64,000 nucleotides of DNA from Emergomyces orientalis (Eukaryota > Ascomycota > Eurotiomycetes > Onygenales > Ajellomycetaceae), in contig MOWL01000023.1 in assembly GCA_002110485.1 (NCBI GenBank), positions 620,001-684,000 on the forward strand, given 5' to 3'. The notes beneath the pieces are model-generated. The model had not been told where the DNA came from and ran no database searches. It was given only the letters and a program-made list of their open reading frames with translations. The position numbers and the translations under genes were made by a program. Each line of letters begins with the position of its first letter. Within the stretch, counting starts at the first letter, position 1. Of this stretch, positions 45,667 to 59,089 are shown piece by piece.

Positions 45667-46228
45667 AAGAGGAAATATTCTGATGCGATATTCTGCGAAT
45701 CGAAATTTGTCCGGCCTATGGAGAGGGGGAGGTGGATTTATATATCGTAATTGTTTTAGTATGCATCACGTGCATCCCCACCCTTTGATGACACCGAAGT
45801 TTGTCCTGCAGCCTCTTTGCGCCCTGTGGTATATACATGGAGCGCTAGACGAGAACACAAACGGAGATAGCATGATTCAGATGGTCCTAGTATGTCAGTT
45901 GGAGACCAGTCATGTAATATGCTCCTATGAAATTCGCATATACAAATTATGCCCAAGATTCCGATCTGTTGCCTAAAGATTTCCAGAGAGAGTTATAGAT
46001 AATATAGCAGGCTTTCTGAGTAGTACCTAGGTAGTTACATTAACTCATCATTTCGCCAAACAAAATCAAAAACTAGTGAAAAATTAGTACAAGATCATTT
46101 CCTGAAAAGGAAATCAGAAAAATCAGTCGCGGCCTGGTTAACCAAAATTGCATAGTGGGTATGGATGCATCATCACCTGATCAAAATATTAAATAAACGT
46201 TCATCAAAAGCAGATGGTTGCCAATCCT
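45667..46228. other. Intergenic region threonine aldolase / GGPP synthase
   Basis: About 560 nt, threonine aldolase promoter and the 3' flank of the GGPP synthase gene. No coding signal. Confidence 0.5.
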
Positions 46229-47613
46229 TCACCCACCCCCTTCCTTCTCCTCGTTCCCATTCTTCACCGTCGCATCAACCATCTTATTCAAAATACTCCG
46301 CACCATGTCCCCACTCCGCTCTTGTTTCTGATTAGCACCATGGCTCAGCTCCGTCAAATTCTCCAGCCCGTCGATTAAAACCAGAGCTTTGTCCCGTAGT
46401 TGCATGACTGTTTTGCGCGTATAGGCAAAGCTTCCCGTGCTCTCCATATAATTGACCGCGTATCGCTTGACTTCCTCATCCGTCGTCTTTTGCTTCAAAA
46501 TATTGATAAGTTGAAGGTTATCGGGCTGTGAGCGGATGCTGTGTATTACGGGGAAGGAAAATTTGCCTTCTGTGAGGTCTTCGCAGGGTCCTTTGTTTTT
46601 GCTGTATGTTGGGTTGGAGAGGTTGAGATAGTCGTCGCAGATTTGGAAAATGAGGCCCATGAGGTTAACGAGAGCAACGCAGTCGCTGGATATTTGGCCA
46701 TGATTAACACGCCTTGTCTCTGAATATATATATATATATATATATTTTGAAGGGGAGGTGGGATTGTGGCTTACATTCCCGTGTCGCTTTCTGCCTGCAT
46801 CAGTTTGATTGCAAGTCTGAAAAGGCCCCCTGTTTTATTGCCGACCATTTCCAAATAATCCTCCTCTGTTGGGCATGTGAGAGTGTCCCTCCAAAAAACA
46901 TCCATGCCCTGACCCCGGTGTAAGTTCAACAGTTCCTTCGCGTAAATATTTATCACATTCGGGTTTCTCAGTTTCTGGACCTCTTCCAGAGCTAGAAAGT
47001 AGACGTAGTTCGCGGAATTTATCGTCTGAGCCGTCCCAAATATATTATGAGCCACCGGAACTCCCCGTCGAAGAGTTGACGAATCTTCAACGTCGTCGAC
47101 GCTATGACAACCCATATGTATGAGCAAAGTTTCTCCAGGCCAAAAGAGCAAAGACTCTTTCGCTGCAGGGGAGACTTACAGTAGCGAAGCTGTATGCAGC
47201 ATAACAACGACCTTGGTGATGATCGCAATACTTTCTTCGGGAACATGCAACCAACGGTTAAATGCGGCGATGAACTGTCTCCGTATATCCTTCCCGGGCT
47301 GTTGAACCATGTAGTCATAAGGGCCTAGCAATATCTTCTCCTTCTCCGGCGACCATGTTCCATCTTTGTACTTGGAGCCATCGACACTAGACCGATTTCG
47401 AGTGTGTCCTAAGGAGTGTTTGTATGGGTTTGACGCCCGCCTCTTTCCTAGAGGTGCAACCCACTCTGCCTCCGGTAGTGATTTATAGCCCGAGTTCCGA
47501 GAGCTCGAACCGTCGATATTACCGCTCATGGTAAAATCTAAGGTGCCATTTGTGACCCCCGTAGAGCTGGTACGGGGTGGAATCGGGTTTGGGGATGCTA
47601 GGGACTCCGTCAT
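46229..47613 (-). CDS. Geranylgeranyl diphosphate synthase
   Basis: Trans-prenyltransferase that condenses FPP with IPP to GGPP, used for protein geranylgeranylation and diterpenes. Exons 47180-47613, 46775-47101 and 46229-46685, total 1218 nt and 405 residues. The phase-2 junctions restore MLHTASLLVDDVEDSS and AESDTGIDCVALVNLMGLIFQ. First Asp-rich motif DDVED at 147-151; second motif DDYLN at 271-275. The N-terminal extension of about 85-90 residues (Ser/Arg-rich) before EKILLGPYDYM is longer than in yeast Bts1 but common in filamentous fungi. With no other terpene gene nearby it is probably the housekeeping copy; this is inference. A (TA)n repeat lies in the second intron. Confidence 0.94.
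46724..46745 (+). repeat. (AT)n microsatellite in GGPP synthase intron
   Basis: About 11 AT units inside the 89-nt intron 46686-46774; useful as a length marker. Confidence 0.9.
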
Positions 47614-49839
47614 GGTTGTAAAAAGGGCCGTTGGAATTGCCCAAAATAGGTACAACTGTGCAAATGTAACAACGAAAACCGCGGCTTAGCTGTAGGACAA
47701 TGCAAAGAGTCGCTTTCAAAAGGTAGTATTGTGTTACGGGGGAAAAGATGAGGAGTTTCAAGCTGTTGAATCGTAAGACACTGGTTGGGCACCTCTCAGT
47801 CTTAAGCAATGAACATGCGACAAGAGGGCTGGAGATTTGGATTTCTAGCCAAGGTATTTGTTGTGGAGTTCGGTTTTTAATTCAAGCACTCCGTGTTCTG
47901 TATATCTGCTCGGTAAGGAGAGATAGAAAAGTGTTGCATAGTTTCAGTAGCTTGGGGGGGGGGGTTCAAGAAATAGCCTAATGATCGTGTTTGCCGCCTG
48001 ATACTGCGGAGGTTGCGAGTTATCCCCTTTGGGAATGGCGGGGAATCACATGAGGATCCTTGATCTCACAACAACATCGATCGAGTTTGAGTGTGTTTAC
48101 ATGCAATCAAATCGTCAATATACTGGCAAATCTACGTCAAAGACTGTTGTCTAGCTCCCTAATTATTCACAATATTGCGCGGCGATTATGCGTGGTCTAT
48201 GATGCACTATATTTCCAAAGATGGTTGTTATATCGCCTCACCTGCATGGCCCCTCTTTGGGGCCCTATTCCAGGATTGATGAGGTTTCTAACCCGCCGAC
48301 CAAAGTCCTGGATGTCCCTTTCTCATAACAGGGACAGCGGCGGGCCAGAATTGCTGCTGCCAGCATCCGTCTCTCGCTTTGAGAGCCTCATAATTAATTG
48401 CCGAGGATCCTCTGGCAAAGCACATATGCTTTATTTTGACTCATTGTCCTCTCATCCTTCTGTTCTACTGCATATTTTCCTCTTTAACCCCGTCACGCTT
48501 CATGATCTAGTGCAGTGGTCATGGTGCAAGTACATTTTCTTCCCTCCACAGAATTACTTATGCCGGAGAGAACTTCTCCCGTATCTGCGGCAGATAGTAA
48601 GATGAGCTGTTATTTTCGGATATGTCATCACTATGATATGTCTCTTGATATATTTTGATACCCCTGTTCCAGCGGAGAATATTTACATACAAAACCTGTT
48701 CACCCATGCTAATGAAATGAAGCATATTTCAGGTTGCTTTTCGCTTCCTACTTGGTGATTGTAACCATTCAAACACCATTACTCTTTTTTTTAATTTTGG
48801 ATCAGAATTCCTGCTGGAGCGAATGCCAAGGCTCCAACATATCCAGCGGTTATGCCTTTCTTGGAGTCTAGACTCGCTGCACACGGGTTATTCACCCACC
48901 ACCACCACCACCACCACCACCACCATCACCACGACGATACCCAAACGTAGCATCAGTCATTAGCCAAAGAACAAAAGAGAAATCAATAATCAATTCCCTC
49001 TCTAAGAAAAAAGTTAGTACCAAGCAGGAAAAAAGAGAAGAAAATAAAAGCATAAAGGTTCACACCCCCAAGCAATTCGCTCGGGAGTGTTTATGTCCCT
49101 CTTACCAACCTTACTTTCGCAAAGGGCGTTGGGTAGGAGTCAAACAGCCCCACTCTTTAAACGGCAATCTCAGAGGGGCGTACCCATTAGGCTACCGGGA
49201 TGGCCGTCCGTTGATACTACAAACTTATCCCAGAACCTTCTAAGTTCATATTTCTGTTGTTTAAATGAATGCTGGCTTGAGGGGGCCTGGGTTTGGTTGA
49301 AATGGACGGATACTACTTGTTTTTTCAAAGAAAAATATAACAAAACATAGAAATGAATATAAAATATAAAATAAGAAGTCATCTGAGGGAGAACTATAAT
49401 AGATTGTCATTGTCATTTCGCTGGGTGGTATCTTTGACTCGCTAAACAGAAACGATTGGCGAAAGGTGCTGGACAAAACCAAAACTACAGCTGAGGGAGC
49501 ATAGCAAACATAATTAATTAACTTAGCCATATCATAAACGAGGTTGCCTGTATCTTCTCCCCCCTCAACCCATTCCCTGCTTCCAATTACCCATCCTCCA
49601 TTTCGAATCACAGCAGAAGGGGAATAAAAATATATATTCATGTTAAGAAAGCTATACCCTGCTCCCCTACTCGTCCCCTATATATTCGCCAGAGGGAACA
49701 CTGTTACAGTTACCCAGACGCTCCTGATCCTCATCTCCCACCACAACCTTCCACCTACTTGATTCATGTATGTACCCGTAACTCCTCCAGCACCAGCACC
49801 AGCAGGCTAAACCCATACCAAACACAGTCACAGAAATTC
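47614..49839. other. Intergenic region, GGPP synthase to sugar porter
   Basis: About 2.2 kb holding the GGPP synthase promoter and the sugar-porter 3' flank. A plus-strand open frame of 181 codons at 48060-48605 has no recognisable motif. Contains a (CCA)n repeat (48894-48931) and a tRNA-like segment near 49.12-49.21 kb that I do not call as a tRNA. Confidence 0.5.
48894..48931 (+). repeat. (CCA)n microsatellite
   Basis: About 12 near-perfect CCA units, ending in CCATCACCACGAC. Confidence 0.9.
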
Positions 49840-52424
49840 CTAAGCAATTTCCGCATCCGCAGCACCAGTCTCACGCGCAGCAGCCCTCTTCCTATCCTCC
49901 GAATCCGACGCAAAGTCCAAATGATATAGCTCGGGGCACACCGCATTCTTACGGAAAAGAACATATCTACGGAACCACCATGGCAGCACAGTGAAGAGTT
50001 GGTAGGACGCATGCGTACGCGTCGGGACAGCAAAGACATAATCGAGCTCTTCTAGCGTCCGCTGTTTGGTCTCGGGCATGAAGAGGAAGATCAAAACTAG
50101 GGCTACTATGTTTAGGCCCGCGTAGAAACCGAAGGCACCCTGTGGTTGGAATGCGCGCAGCAGACGGCGGAATGTAAGGGCGAGGACGGCGGCTGGTTAA
50201 TGTTAATTTTTCTCAAAATTAGCCTTTCCTGTTCATTTCGGGTGTCCTTTTTGTTTTAGGTTTGGATCTGATTCTTACCCCAGAAATTGTTCGTAGCGAC
50301 AGCCCAGCTCATACCCATCTCACGATGGGAGAGAGGGAATACTTCTGCTGAGTAGGTGAAAGGTACGGGACCTTCTCCTGGCGAATAAAAGGCACAGAAG
50401 AGGTAAACGAAGAAAGCAATAAGGCCGATATGAGCGTCGCTCTCCTTGGGGATGTAAAAACACATTCCAGCTGCTAATAGGGTCCAGAACATCTGTGGGA
50501 AGGTGAAGAGCAGCAAGCCACGCCTTCCGAAGGTGTCGATGGTCCAGACTGCTGGCCAGGCAAAAACGAAGTTGACGACCCCAAATCCGAAAGAGGCCAA
50601 GAGTGCGGCGATGTTGCTGGCGCCTGCTTGGATAAATATCGTTGTCGAATAAAAGGAAATGATGTTGACTGTCGTTAAGATAGTTCATGGGTTAGTGATC
50701 TTCGTGAAAGAGATTCATGTATAGATGGGATATCAGGGTAGGACTAGGTTGTGTAAATCGGGTCGGGGGGAAGAAGGCTGCTAGATAATGGTGCCCTCCA
50801 ATGCCAATGACTTACTTCCACACATCTGCTGGGCAATCATTACAATTCCTAGAACAAAGAAGTTAGCATAAAATATACACGGGAGCTGCTAGTGCGAAAC
50901 AGCGTAGGTGGGTGAGGTGGAAAGAGATTGGTACCGGAAGCCTGGGTCGCGCGACGAACACGCGGGATGGTGAACAGTTCAATGAATCGGGTAAAGAAAT
51001 TATCCGTTTTGGCAAGGCCGGTTTCTTCAAGCAGAACCGCCTCTTGGACAAGCTGGGCATGGATATAGTACAGATCTCTCGCTGCCTGAAGTGGGGTGTT
51101 GCGGAGACGGAGCAGCGAACTATAAGCCTTCTTATAGTTCTTCTTTTTCAGAAGCCACCTCGGAGATTCCGGGCAAAAGTATATACCAATTACTAACGGG
51201 ACGGCTGGAATAAAGGCCGATCCCAGCTGCAAGCGCCATGTAATGTCGCCAGCATTGACGACTGCGAGATTGGCGCTGGTTCCCATTAAAATACCAAAGG
51301 CAGTCCACACTTGCCATGACATGACCAAGCCACCACGCACATTCGCTGGGGTATTTTCTGCTGAGAAAACAGGGACTGTGACTTCTTTCAGGCCCATACC
51401 AATCCCTAGTAGAATACGGCAAGCAGCGAGTTCGCCCCATTTCTGCGTCACAGCAGACCCAAGGGGGGCCAGTAAACTGAAGATAGCCGCTATGAAGATA
51501 GTTCCTCGACGACCCAACATCTCATTGACTGGGTCACTTAACCAACCCGCACTATTCAAGATAGTCGAAAATGGCGAGGGAGTTAGAAAATCTCAAACAA
51601 GCTGTCGAGTGGGGGCTTAGGGTGGATTAGCTTCTTACAAGACGGCAATGGAAATATATGGAACTGAATTGATAAATCCAACAATCCATGAATTCTTGTC
51701 GCAAACTGCTGCATTTGCTGCACTAAGATCGCACCACTCGCCGCTATCTTGGATTCCAAAATCTAGGGGGAAGGAAACGTTTGCCCCATTGGATCCTATC
51801 GTGTAACCACCGACCGTTAAAGGAGAGAACTCATATCGTGGCTCGTAAAAATTTAAAAGTTTACATACCCGTTTGATCCCATCCTTGAATGGCTGCAGCA
51901 ATAGAATTGAGGATGATAGTATAGTAAAGCGCCCAAGGCAGTCTCCATCGGTGGAGGACTTCGTTCCTTAAGGGTTCTTTGTCTTCCTCGTCCAGTTCCT
52001 CAAGACTCTCGAAATCACGGGGACTCTTTGCGACGAGAGCACCTTTCTTCATGTACGGCAGAATGTCCATAAGGCCATTCTCCATCGCGAAGTTCTCGAC
52101 ATCTTCCAGCAGCTGATCTTTGGGTATGTCGGAAAGAGGGTTTTTGATTCTGAAAGGAAAAGTCTGTGAGCACGATATATAAAAAATAGCATTTGTAGGT
52201 GGCTGGAGATATATCAGTCAAATACTTACTCTCCTTCAACATTTTCAGTCATAGCAGCAACGCTTTTTCTACGGTTGCGTGGGTCATCAAAGACGGACAC
52301 GCGCCGTTCACCCACGCCAACATCACTAAACAAAGGCGGACAAATCAATGGTCAGTCATTTTAAGCGCCAGCGAACGGGAAGGGGGTGGAGCAAGACATA
52401 CTCTGCTTCTCCTTCTTTCGACAT
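49840..52424 (-). CDS. MFS sugar porter, long N-terminus
   Basis: Proton-coupled sugar or polyol importer. Eight exons: 52402-52424, 52230-52325, 51869-52149, 51639-51795, 50935-51551, 50816-50848 (33 nt), 50279-50668, 49840-50192; total 1950 nt, 649 residues. Junction phases restore [40 protein letters not shown] and NNFWAAVLALTF. Sugar-porter signatures seen: LGRRGTI, GLKEVTVPVFSAENTP, PESPRWLLKKK, DTFGRRGLL, SPGEGPVPFTYSAEVFPLSHRE and PETKQRTLEELD. About 115 hydrophilic residues precede the first helix, and the C-terminal tail after PETKQRT is about 80 residues. Substrate not determinable from sequence. Minus-strand 5' neighbour is a gene desert. Confidence 0.92.
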
Positions 52425-55400
52425 GGTTGGTATGAATGGTGATGGAATAACAAAACAATCGCGCCTACTAGGGGGAGCTGTGCACTTTTGGATGTGCAGG
52501 TCGTCGATGCAAACGAGAACAGCGATAGTTTGAGGGGGTCATCTTGGGTATAAATATAGACACAGGAATAACTCTTCCCAATGCGACAGGCAAATCAGCC
52601 CTCCCTAGTTGTACGAAGCCCGCTCAATGGCTGGGACAAGCTGCAGGCTGAAGAGACCTAATTCGTCCGTTCCCGGCGATGAATCATATTTTTTTGTTTT
52701 ATTTTACGGATTCTAGCCTTTTTTGAGGTAAGAGCTTATATGGCAGCAGCACAGGCAGCAGGGGGGCTTGTAACTCTGTCAGAAGTTTTCGTCTGGGGTA
52801 TCGTCGCATCGCATGGCCGCTTCGGGTTCAAACAAGACCCAAATCAAGAAACATTGGCTGTAGCTCTTTTTATCTTTTTTGACTTTTTTGATACGGTTGC
52901 AAGGACACGGAGTTAATTATCAAGAGCTACCCAACTAGACCGCCGCTAGTTCCCACGGCGGCTTGGCCGTTTTCCAAGGTTATGTCCAACTTATGCCCCC
53001 TAAAACCCGCCTTAGGCTAGGCCGAGAGACAGACCCTTGGGCGCAGTGTCTTTAGGCTGAGGGACCTTTCAAACTAAAACCCCGCATTGCGAGGGAGAAA
53101 ATAAGTTAGGGCCATTCCAAACTTCAGTCTGGGGTTGTCATCGTCCGTCAGGCGTCAGCACGGGTAAGATTGGAGAACACGACGATCTAATTAGGACTCG
53201 GAATGAATAACGTTTGTGAATTTTTACCCGGAAGATGGAGATGGCAGCGTGTCTCTTTCTCAACTTGTCAACCGCATGCCAGCGCTATCTCAAACGCAAA
53301 GAAAAAACATACGTGCCTCTTCTACGCCGTCAAATCAAGGTCATCGCAAGGCTTCCCCATGTGGGTCAAGAAGATACGCCAATGTACAGTACAGCCCCCC
53401 AGCCCAACTATTATTTTAGAGGCACCACGTCCATAATTCTTCAGTCAAGCCTTGGATCATCACCGCTAGTCAATCAATGGACCCTATCCGCCTCTTTCAA
53501 ACACCTTTCATACTTGTGGGCTATTTTAGGCGAGCACAATATTCCCAAGGCTGCTTCTCATGGAACGACGAATTTCATCTTGGGGTCGTCGGAGTCCTAC
53601 TGCTATAACTTGGAGAAATCATCTTGAAGAGAGACCTCATAACGAATATTACGAGGTCTGGAACTTTGCAACTCCCGCGTTCGGTTGGGATGTATACAGT
53701 AACCGTACTCTTCCTCGCGCTTTTACCCATCCCGTCGGCAAGGATATCCTTATGATGAGGTCTAGAGCCTGATTGACTGGTGAAAGGGCGAGGATTCCGG
53801 TCCCCACCAAGCCTTGGCCCGTTCACTAAAACATGAGAAAGAAAGCATCCATCTTTTTCCTGATTGCCTCGAGGATGGGGCTAATAATAAATATCTACTG
53901 AAATCTCCAAAATAGAAGCAGCTGGTTAGCACACTATCATGAAAGCGACAGCAAGCGAAAACATTCACGAGCAAGAAGCATCTGAAAATGGGCAAAAATA
54001 ACAGAGAGCCAATAGCCAATAATCAGCCTGGGTCAAATCGCAAGCGCGTTCGCTGGCGGGGGTTCCAAGCACCTCAAAAATGCCTCCCGTCACCCGCTCT
54101 TGCCCCATCCCATCCATCGCAACAGGCACCCTAGTGGGTGGCTGGCTTGGGGCCCGGGGGACCTTGACACACGAGAATCTACACTTGCGCTGGAGCCAAA
54201 CTTGCACCCAGTGGCTGAATAGGCACGCCACTTGCCCAGCAACTCCAGGCTTAAGCTTGATTACGGTGGATGAGAAGGGCAAGCTGCATGAAGTTGAGCT
54301 GCGGGGGGATCGATTCGGCGACCGCCGAACAAACTCTTACTTTTTTAGAGGCGCGCTTGCTTAATTTGCATCAAACCCGCCAGGCTAATAAAGATCAACG
54401 CTTGAGGCTTTTTTCTGCCCCAGCAAGTTTCAGCCAGGCACTTGGCGTACGACATTGTTTGAGTATGGGCAGCCTATGCTTGGACTGTTATCTGACGACA
54501 TTATGCTTTTTGCTGATTTAATACAATTCGATGTCCCTGTGTGGCGTAATTGTGGGCAACATCATGGAACATACCTTTTTGCTCAGCTTCAAAAGGAGCC
54601 ATTTAAAAGCTTGTTCGTGATTGCACGCCAGCCTCCGGAGGGTGTTGGTTGCTTTGTAACTCTGCGGAGATCAAAGGGCGCCCTCTCTTTTTTTTAACGT
54701 AGAAAGTCGCCGAATAAGGTCATATTTTTCAGAAACAGAGCGCCCTAAAGGGACACTCGTGACTACTATGTAGAGACGGGCAGAACGACTGAACACAAGT
54801 CTGATTGAATAGAGGCCCCCTGCTAGTTATCGAGTGTTCGCAATATTACGCAGGTATGCTTAGACAGGTTTGGCCGCTTTTGATTCAATGTACCCTAGTC
54901 AACGAGGCACAGATCCTTTCAATTCCATGTAAGATTACGCGAGCCGTCATTAAATAATAATAAAAAAAGGGAAAGGAAAATTATAGGAAAAGTCCCTCAT
55001 TTTAGATTTTTTGAGACCAAATATTTCCTCTACTGTTTTCGAGGAACCAACTAGTAGTTAATTTAGTTACAGACGGACGCTCCGGGGTAGATTGAACGTT
55101 CAAAGCACCCTTATGCCGTTTGTGCTGGACTCAGTAGTTAAGTGTTCACATGCGAAAGAGGAGAGGAGAGAGAAACAAGATTTCTTCGTTAGCTAACAAC
55201 TACGCAATATGCCATAAACCAATTTAGCATGCCATATACAGATCTCTTGGTACTGTACAAACACCTATCAGAGAATGCGATTACGATTAAGTGGCGCTTT
55301 GGATGACAGCAGTCCCACATGGTTGCCTCAATGTCCATTGAACAAGAATAGCGACAACATCAACGTAGATCGGATGTTCAGCAAAAACGAAGCCATTTCG

Positions 55401-58106
55401 AGAACACTGACAAAGTTTTCTCCACAGCTCCACCCAATCCATGTCTGGGCATCAATCAGCTTTGTGTGTTCTCTGTACCCACCGCTTTCTTCTAGTGGTA
55501 TTCTAGAAAAACGGGATGGATGGATGCATGCATGCATATATGAGGTGCAAGAAATCCACATTGTTGTGTTGTGTTGCGGCAATCCTCCTCTCCGCCTTGA
55601 GCATAAGGGAACATCCCTGATGTCATAGAAAGGTCGGTCTGTGCCTGTCAGAAATCAGTACATGGCACTGCCCCTTCAAGGCTCAAAATCTGATACCTCT
55701 GCCTGTGAGGCTAGGCACATATCAACCTCACAATGTTGAAGAGATTGGCAGCTGAGAATTGGTCAACTATCTAGCATTGCAAAATAGACTAACACTCCAT
55801 CGTCCCTTGACATCGTTGAGATCGCCATTTCACCACACATCATGAAACGAGGAGAAGAGCCCATTCATCTTTTCTTCTCAACTTTCTTCATTTCTTCTTC
55901 CATCATTCTTTCGTTATTTCTTTCTTTCTTTTTTTCTTCTGCACCAGCAATCGTAAAAGTAATCCTTTCCTATAAATTTCTCAAATAAAAGCCTCATATT
56001 TATATACTATTATTAATGTCACACACAGGAAAAGAATTTATGTGGCGTAAAAGAATCAAAAATGTGCTTGAAGTCTCAGGAACTCGGAAGTCAATCAACT
56101 GGGTTTATTCGTTTATATTGTTCCTACCTAGGTACCTGTAGTTTATGCTTTTCTTCTACCATGTTAACGATGTTGGCATTCATGCCCGCTAATCCCTTCC
56201 CAAGGCGAGACATCCTACTACCATTCAACTTTAAAAAGTTTATAGAATTCTTTTTCGCCCTTCCTATTCTATGGCAACATGTTTCCGAAGCCTTCCAAGA
56301 TTCCTTTGTTTCGCGAAACAAAGAAGTTTAGTTCAACAGTTTGTCTCTCTCCACATATAACCCTTTCTATCCCCGCAAATCATGCATACAGCTTTTGCCT
56401 GTTTTCACCAATAGTAAGCTTGCCCAGGGGAAAAAGTGTGTTCGATATTTACCCTGGTCATTTTCTTGAACCATACAAGAAAGCACGTCCCCGAAGCTTT
56501 CTGGGCGTTGAAACGATGACGAATGCGGCCAAGCGGAGAGTTAAAAGCTAACTTCCAAATATCCATGGGTGACCTGTATTTGGGGATAATGAGAGAAAGT
56601 TAGTTACCAAGTACCTTAACACCGCGACTAAATGGTGTTCATTGTACTCTGAAGCATGTGAGCCGCTTGCGTCTCGTAAATTGGTTGAGTCAACCATTTT
56701 GCGGGTTGGGGAGCGTTAGATTCAAGAAAAATCAGTCGATGTCTGCTTCCGTGCTCTTCAAAATGAAAACACTTTAGAACCTAGGAAATCTTCGATCTAG
56801 CTAAATATCCATGTGCCCAATACCCATTGCAGAGCTAGGCCTCTCCGGCAAGGGCTTTTCTTTTTGCCGCCCTTAAAACGAACTCTGGGGCGGAGTTATG
56901 CAATATCCAAGAAAATCCCTCTTTTCGCACGAGGAAGAGCGCTGTCTCAACGCACCATCCCCTGGGTTGTTATGATTTCAAATGCCGACCCTATTATTGG
57001 AAAGGTTTATCAGAGAAGGGTGGATTTTTTGTCGGGAACAACCGACGGGGATGGGGTTTGCAGCGGAAAGAATTGTACAAGGCATTCATATAGTAGGCAT
57101 AACATTGTCCACAAAAATTGCCAATCATAAATAAGAGTAAAAGACTGGCACACGGAGGAACGTGTGAGAATGGTCAGCGAATGTAACGCTTGTTCACCAT
57201 AGAAACAAATACAGAGTTTCGAGACTCAGGATGCTCATGTCCCTTATTCAAGGGACATGCAAATGGAAAGGCAGCGCTTGAAAATGCCTCGCCAGAAAGC
57301 AACAACTGCAGAGTATCACAGGTAAATTAACAAGGACGATATAGCCTGTACAGTAGCAAGATTGGATGTGTATATGTAACCTAGAGCGATCGTTTCTCTC
57401 CTTTCTAGATGCTGAAAACAACCTTGGAATGCTTGGTTAGGGTTTACGGAGGGCTACTTTGTCAGAAGTTTGCATGGACTAGTCTCAAAGAGGTTTGATA
57501 CCGCCCTGCAGTATATTTTGTCAAATCGCTTCAATTAATCACAATCTGCACTTCAAGAGTAGAAATAAGAAAAGGTAGAAGACTATTACTACAAAATTAG
57601 TATATAGGCACAGTGTTACAATGCAGAAAACATAAATCTGATTGACATGAATGAATGCTAACTACTTCCCAAGTGCAGACACTACATGTAGGACACCTTA
57701 TCAGATAAGATTCATATCCTAATTTTGCTTACTCATCCACTCACCCACCAATCGCATTCCACGTTGTGTTGATCCTCCCAGTATCCAGGACAACCATCCG
57801 CGCTTGTTTACTTTGTGTCAATCATGCCATCGGTGCCTTGATTCTGCATTGTCAGGTCCAGCTCCATCAAGTCTCAAGTTAGCGGGAAATGTTTGCGCAT
57901 ACTTGGCTACAGCTCGCGGAGTGTTCTTTCTCAGCTAAAGTCCCAAAATAAAAATTAAAAAATTTCCTCCCTGGTACTGCTTTGTTCCACATAAAGGGTT
58001 AACGGCTTCCCATTGTCTTCTGTTATATATCTGAGACGACCACGTTTCTTTCAACGGGACAAAGCGCCGTTGTTAATTGTGGCCCAGGTGCCAACCAGCC
58101 TCCTAA
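52425..58106. other. Gene desert
   Basis: About 5.7 kb without a supported gene. Plus-strand frames at 53235-53627 and 54080-54521, and minus-strand frames opposite them, lack any recognisable domain or exon join. Contains microsatellites (near 55513-55541) and scattered A/T-rich tracts. I could not recognise transposon coding sequence or terminal repeats. Confidence 0.5.
55513..55541 (+). repeat. (GGAT)n/(GCAT)n simple repeat
   Basis: Short tetranucleotide repeat GGAT(GGAT) running into ATGCATGCATGC within the gene desert. Confidence 0.7.
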
Positions 58107-59089
58107 ATGGAGACCCTCCTAGCCCACTCCTTCGACTACCTGTCATCTTACGATCAGGGCAAAATTCGCAAAGGTCTCCGACAAGTCGAAGGGCTACTGG
58201 CGCAAATATGCCTGTCGAAATCCAAAACCACGGCCGCTGACAAACGCCGCTCAGCAGTGCCATTGGGCGCAAACCCAACGCCTGCAAAACCCCTGGGTGA
58301 ATTGAGTGAAGACCCTGCTTTCAGAGAATTCTTCAAGCTGCAAGAGGGCTTCCAATGGAATGGTAAGAAACAAGACCAAAAATGAATATTCCCAAAATAA
58401 CCATCGATGGGCGAAGAAACGGAAGAGCTAACATTATGCAAACAACCCTTCCAGTTGCCATGCGCCTTATATCCTGTCTCGAACACCTCCTCGGACGCGG
58501 CAGCAATGGCACAAACGACCTCCTCATCATCTCAACCTTAGACCTGATCCAAGGCACCCTCCTCCTCCACCCGCCCTCCCGCTCCCTCTTCGCACGTGAA
58601 ATATACATGAACCTCCTCCTCGACCTCCTCGAACCCGCCAATTGCCCCGCCATCCAATCTTCCACCCTCCTCACCCTCGTAACCGCCCTCCTCGACAACC
58701 CAGCCAACACCCGCACCTTCGAAGTCCTCGACGGCCTCCTCACTGTAACTTCCCTGTTCAAAATGCGCACCACGTCGCGTGAGGTAAAGCTCAAACTTGT
58801 CGAGTTCCTTTATTTCTACCTCATGCCTGAAACACCTTCGCTACCTTGTGCGAACTCAACTAGTGCGCCGAATACAGCTGTTCTTGGCCTTCATCGGAGC
58901 CCGAGTAAGCTTGCTGGTGCGTTTTCGCGGAGCTTGCATGGGGCCGGGGACGGTGGGAAAGATGCACGTGGAGGCGATACGAAGACGACAGAGGAGAAAC
59001 AGGCGTTGTTGGGGAAGTATCTGAGTAATGTGGAGGATTTGGTTGAAGATTTAAAGGAGACGGCTCCATTTGGAGGCACGGTGTATTAA
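58107..59089 (+). CDS. SIN-pathway Cdc14/SidB-type cytokinesis protein
   Basis: Two exons, 58107-58362 and 58455-59089 (92-nt intron, phase 1), total 891 nt and 296 residues. The join restores FQWNVAMRLISCLEHLL. Matches the fungal family PF08045 named after S. pombe Cdc14 of the septation initiation network (unrelated to the Cdc14 phosphatase), which partners the Sid1/SidA-type kinase to trigger septation. Seen: DYLSSYDQGKIRKGLRQVEG at the N-terminus, FREFFKLQEGFQWN at the exon end, an all-helical middle with repeated LLDLL, FKMRTTSREVKLKLVEFLYFYLMPE, and an SPSKL patch near residue 225 that could be a phosphosite. Exon 2 is more GC-rich than flanking DNA. Confidence 0.9.

Noticed and set aside
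48060..48605. 181-codon plus-strand ORF
   Set aside because: No recognisable motif, no partner exon, composition like neighbouring non-coding DNA.
49113..49210. tRNA gene
   Set aside because: A-box-like and weak B-box sequences are present, but the acceptor, D and T stems do not pair; kept only as a low-interest finding.
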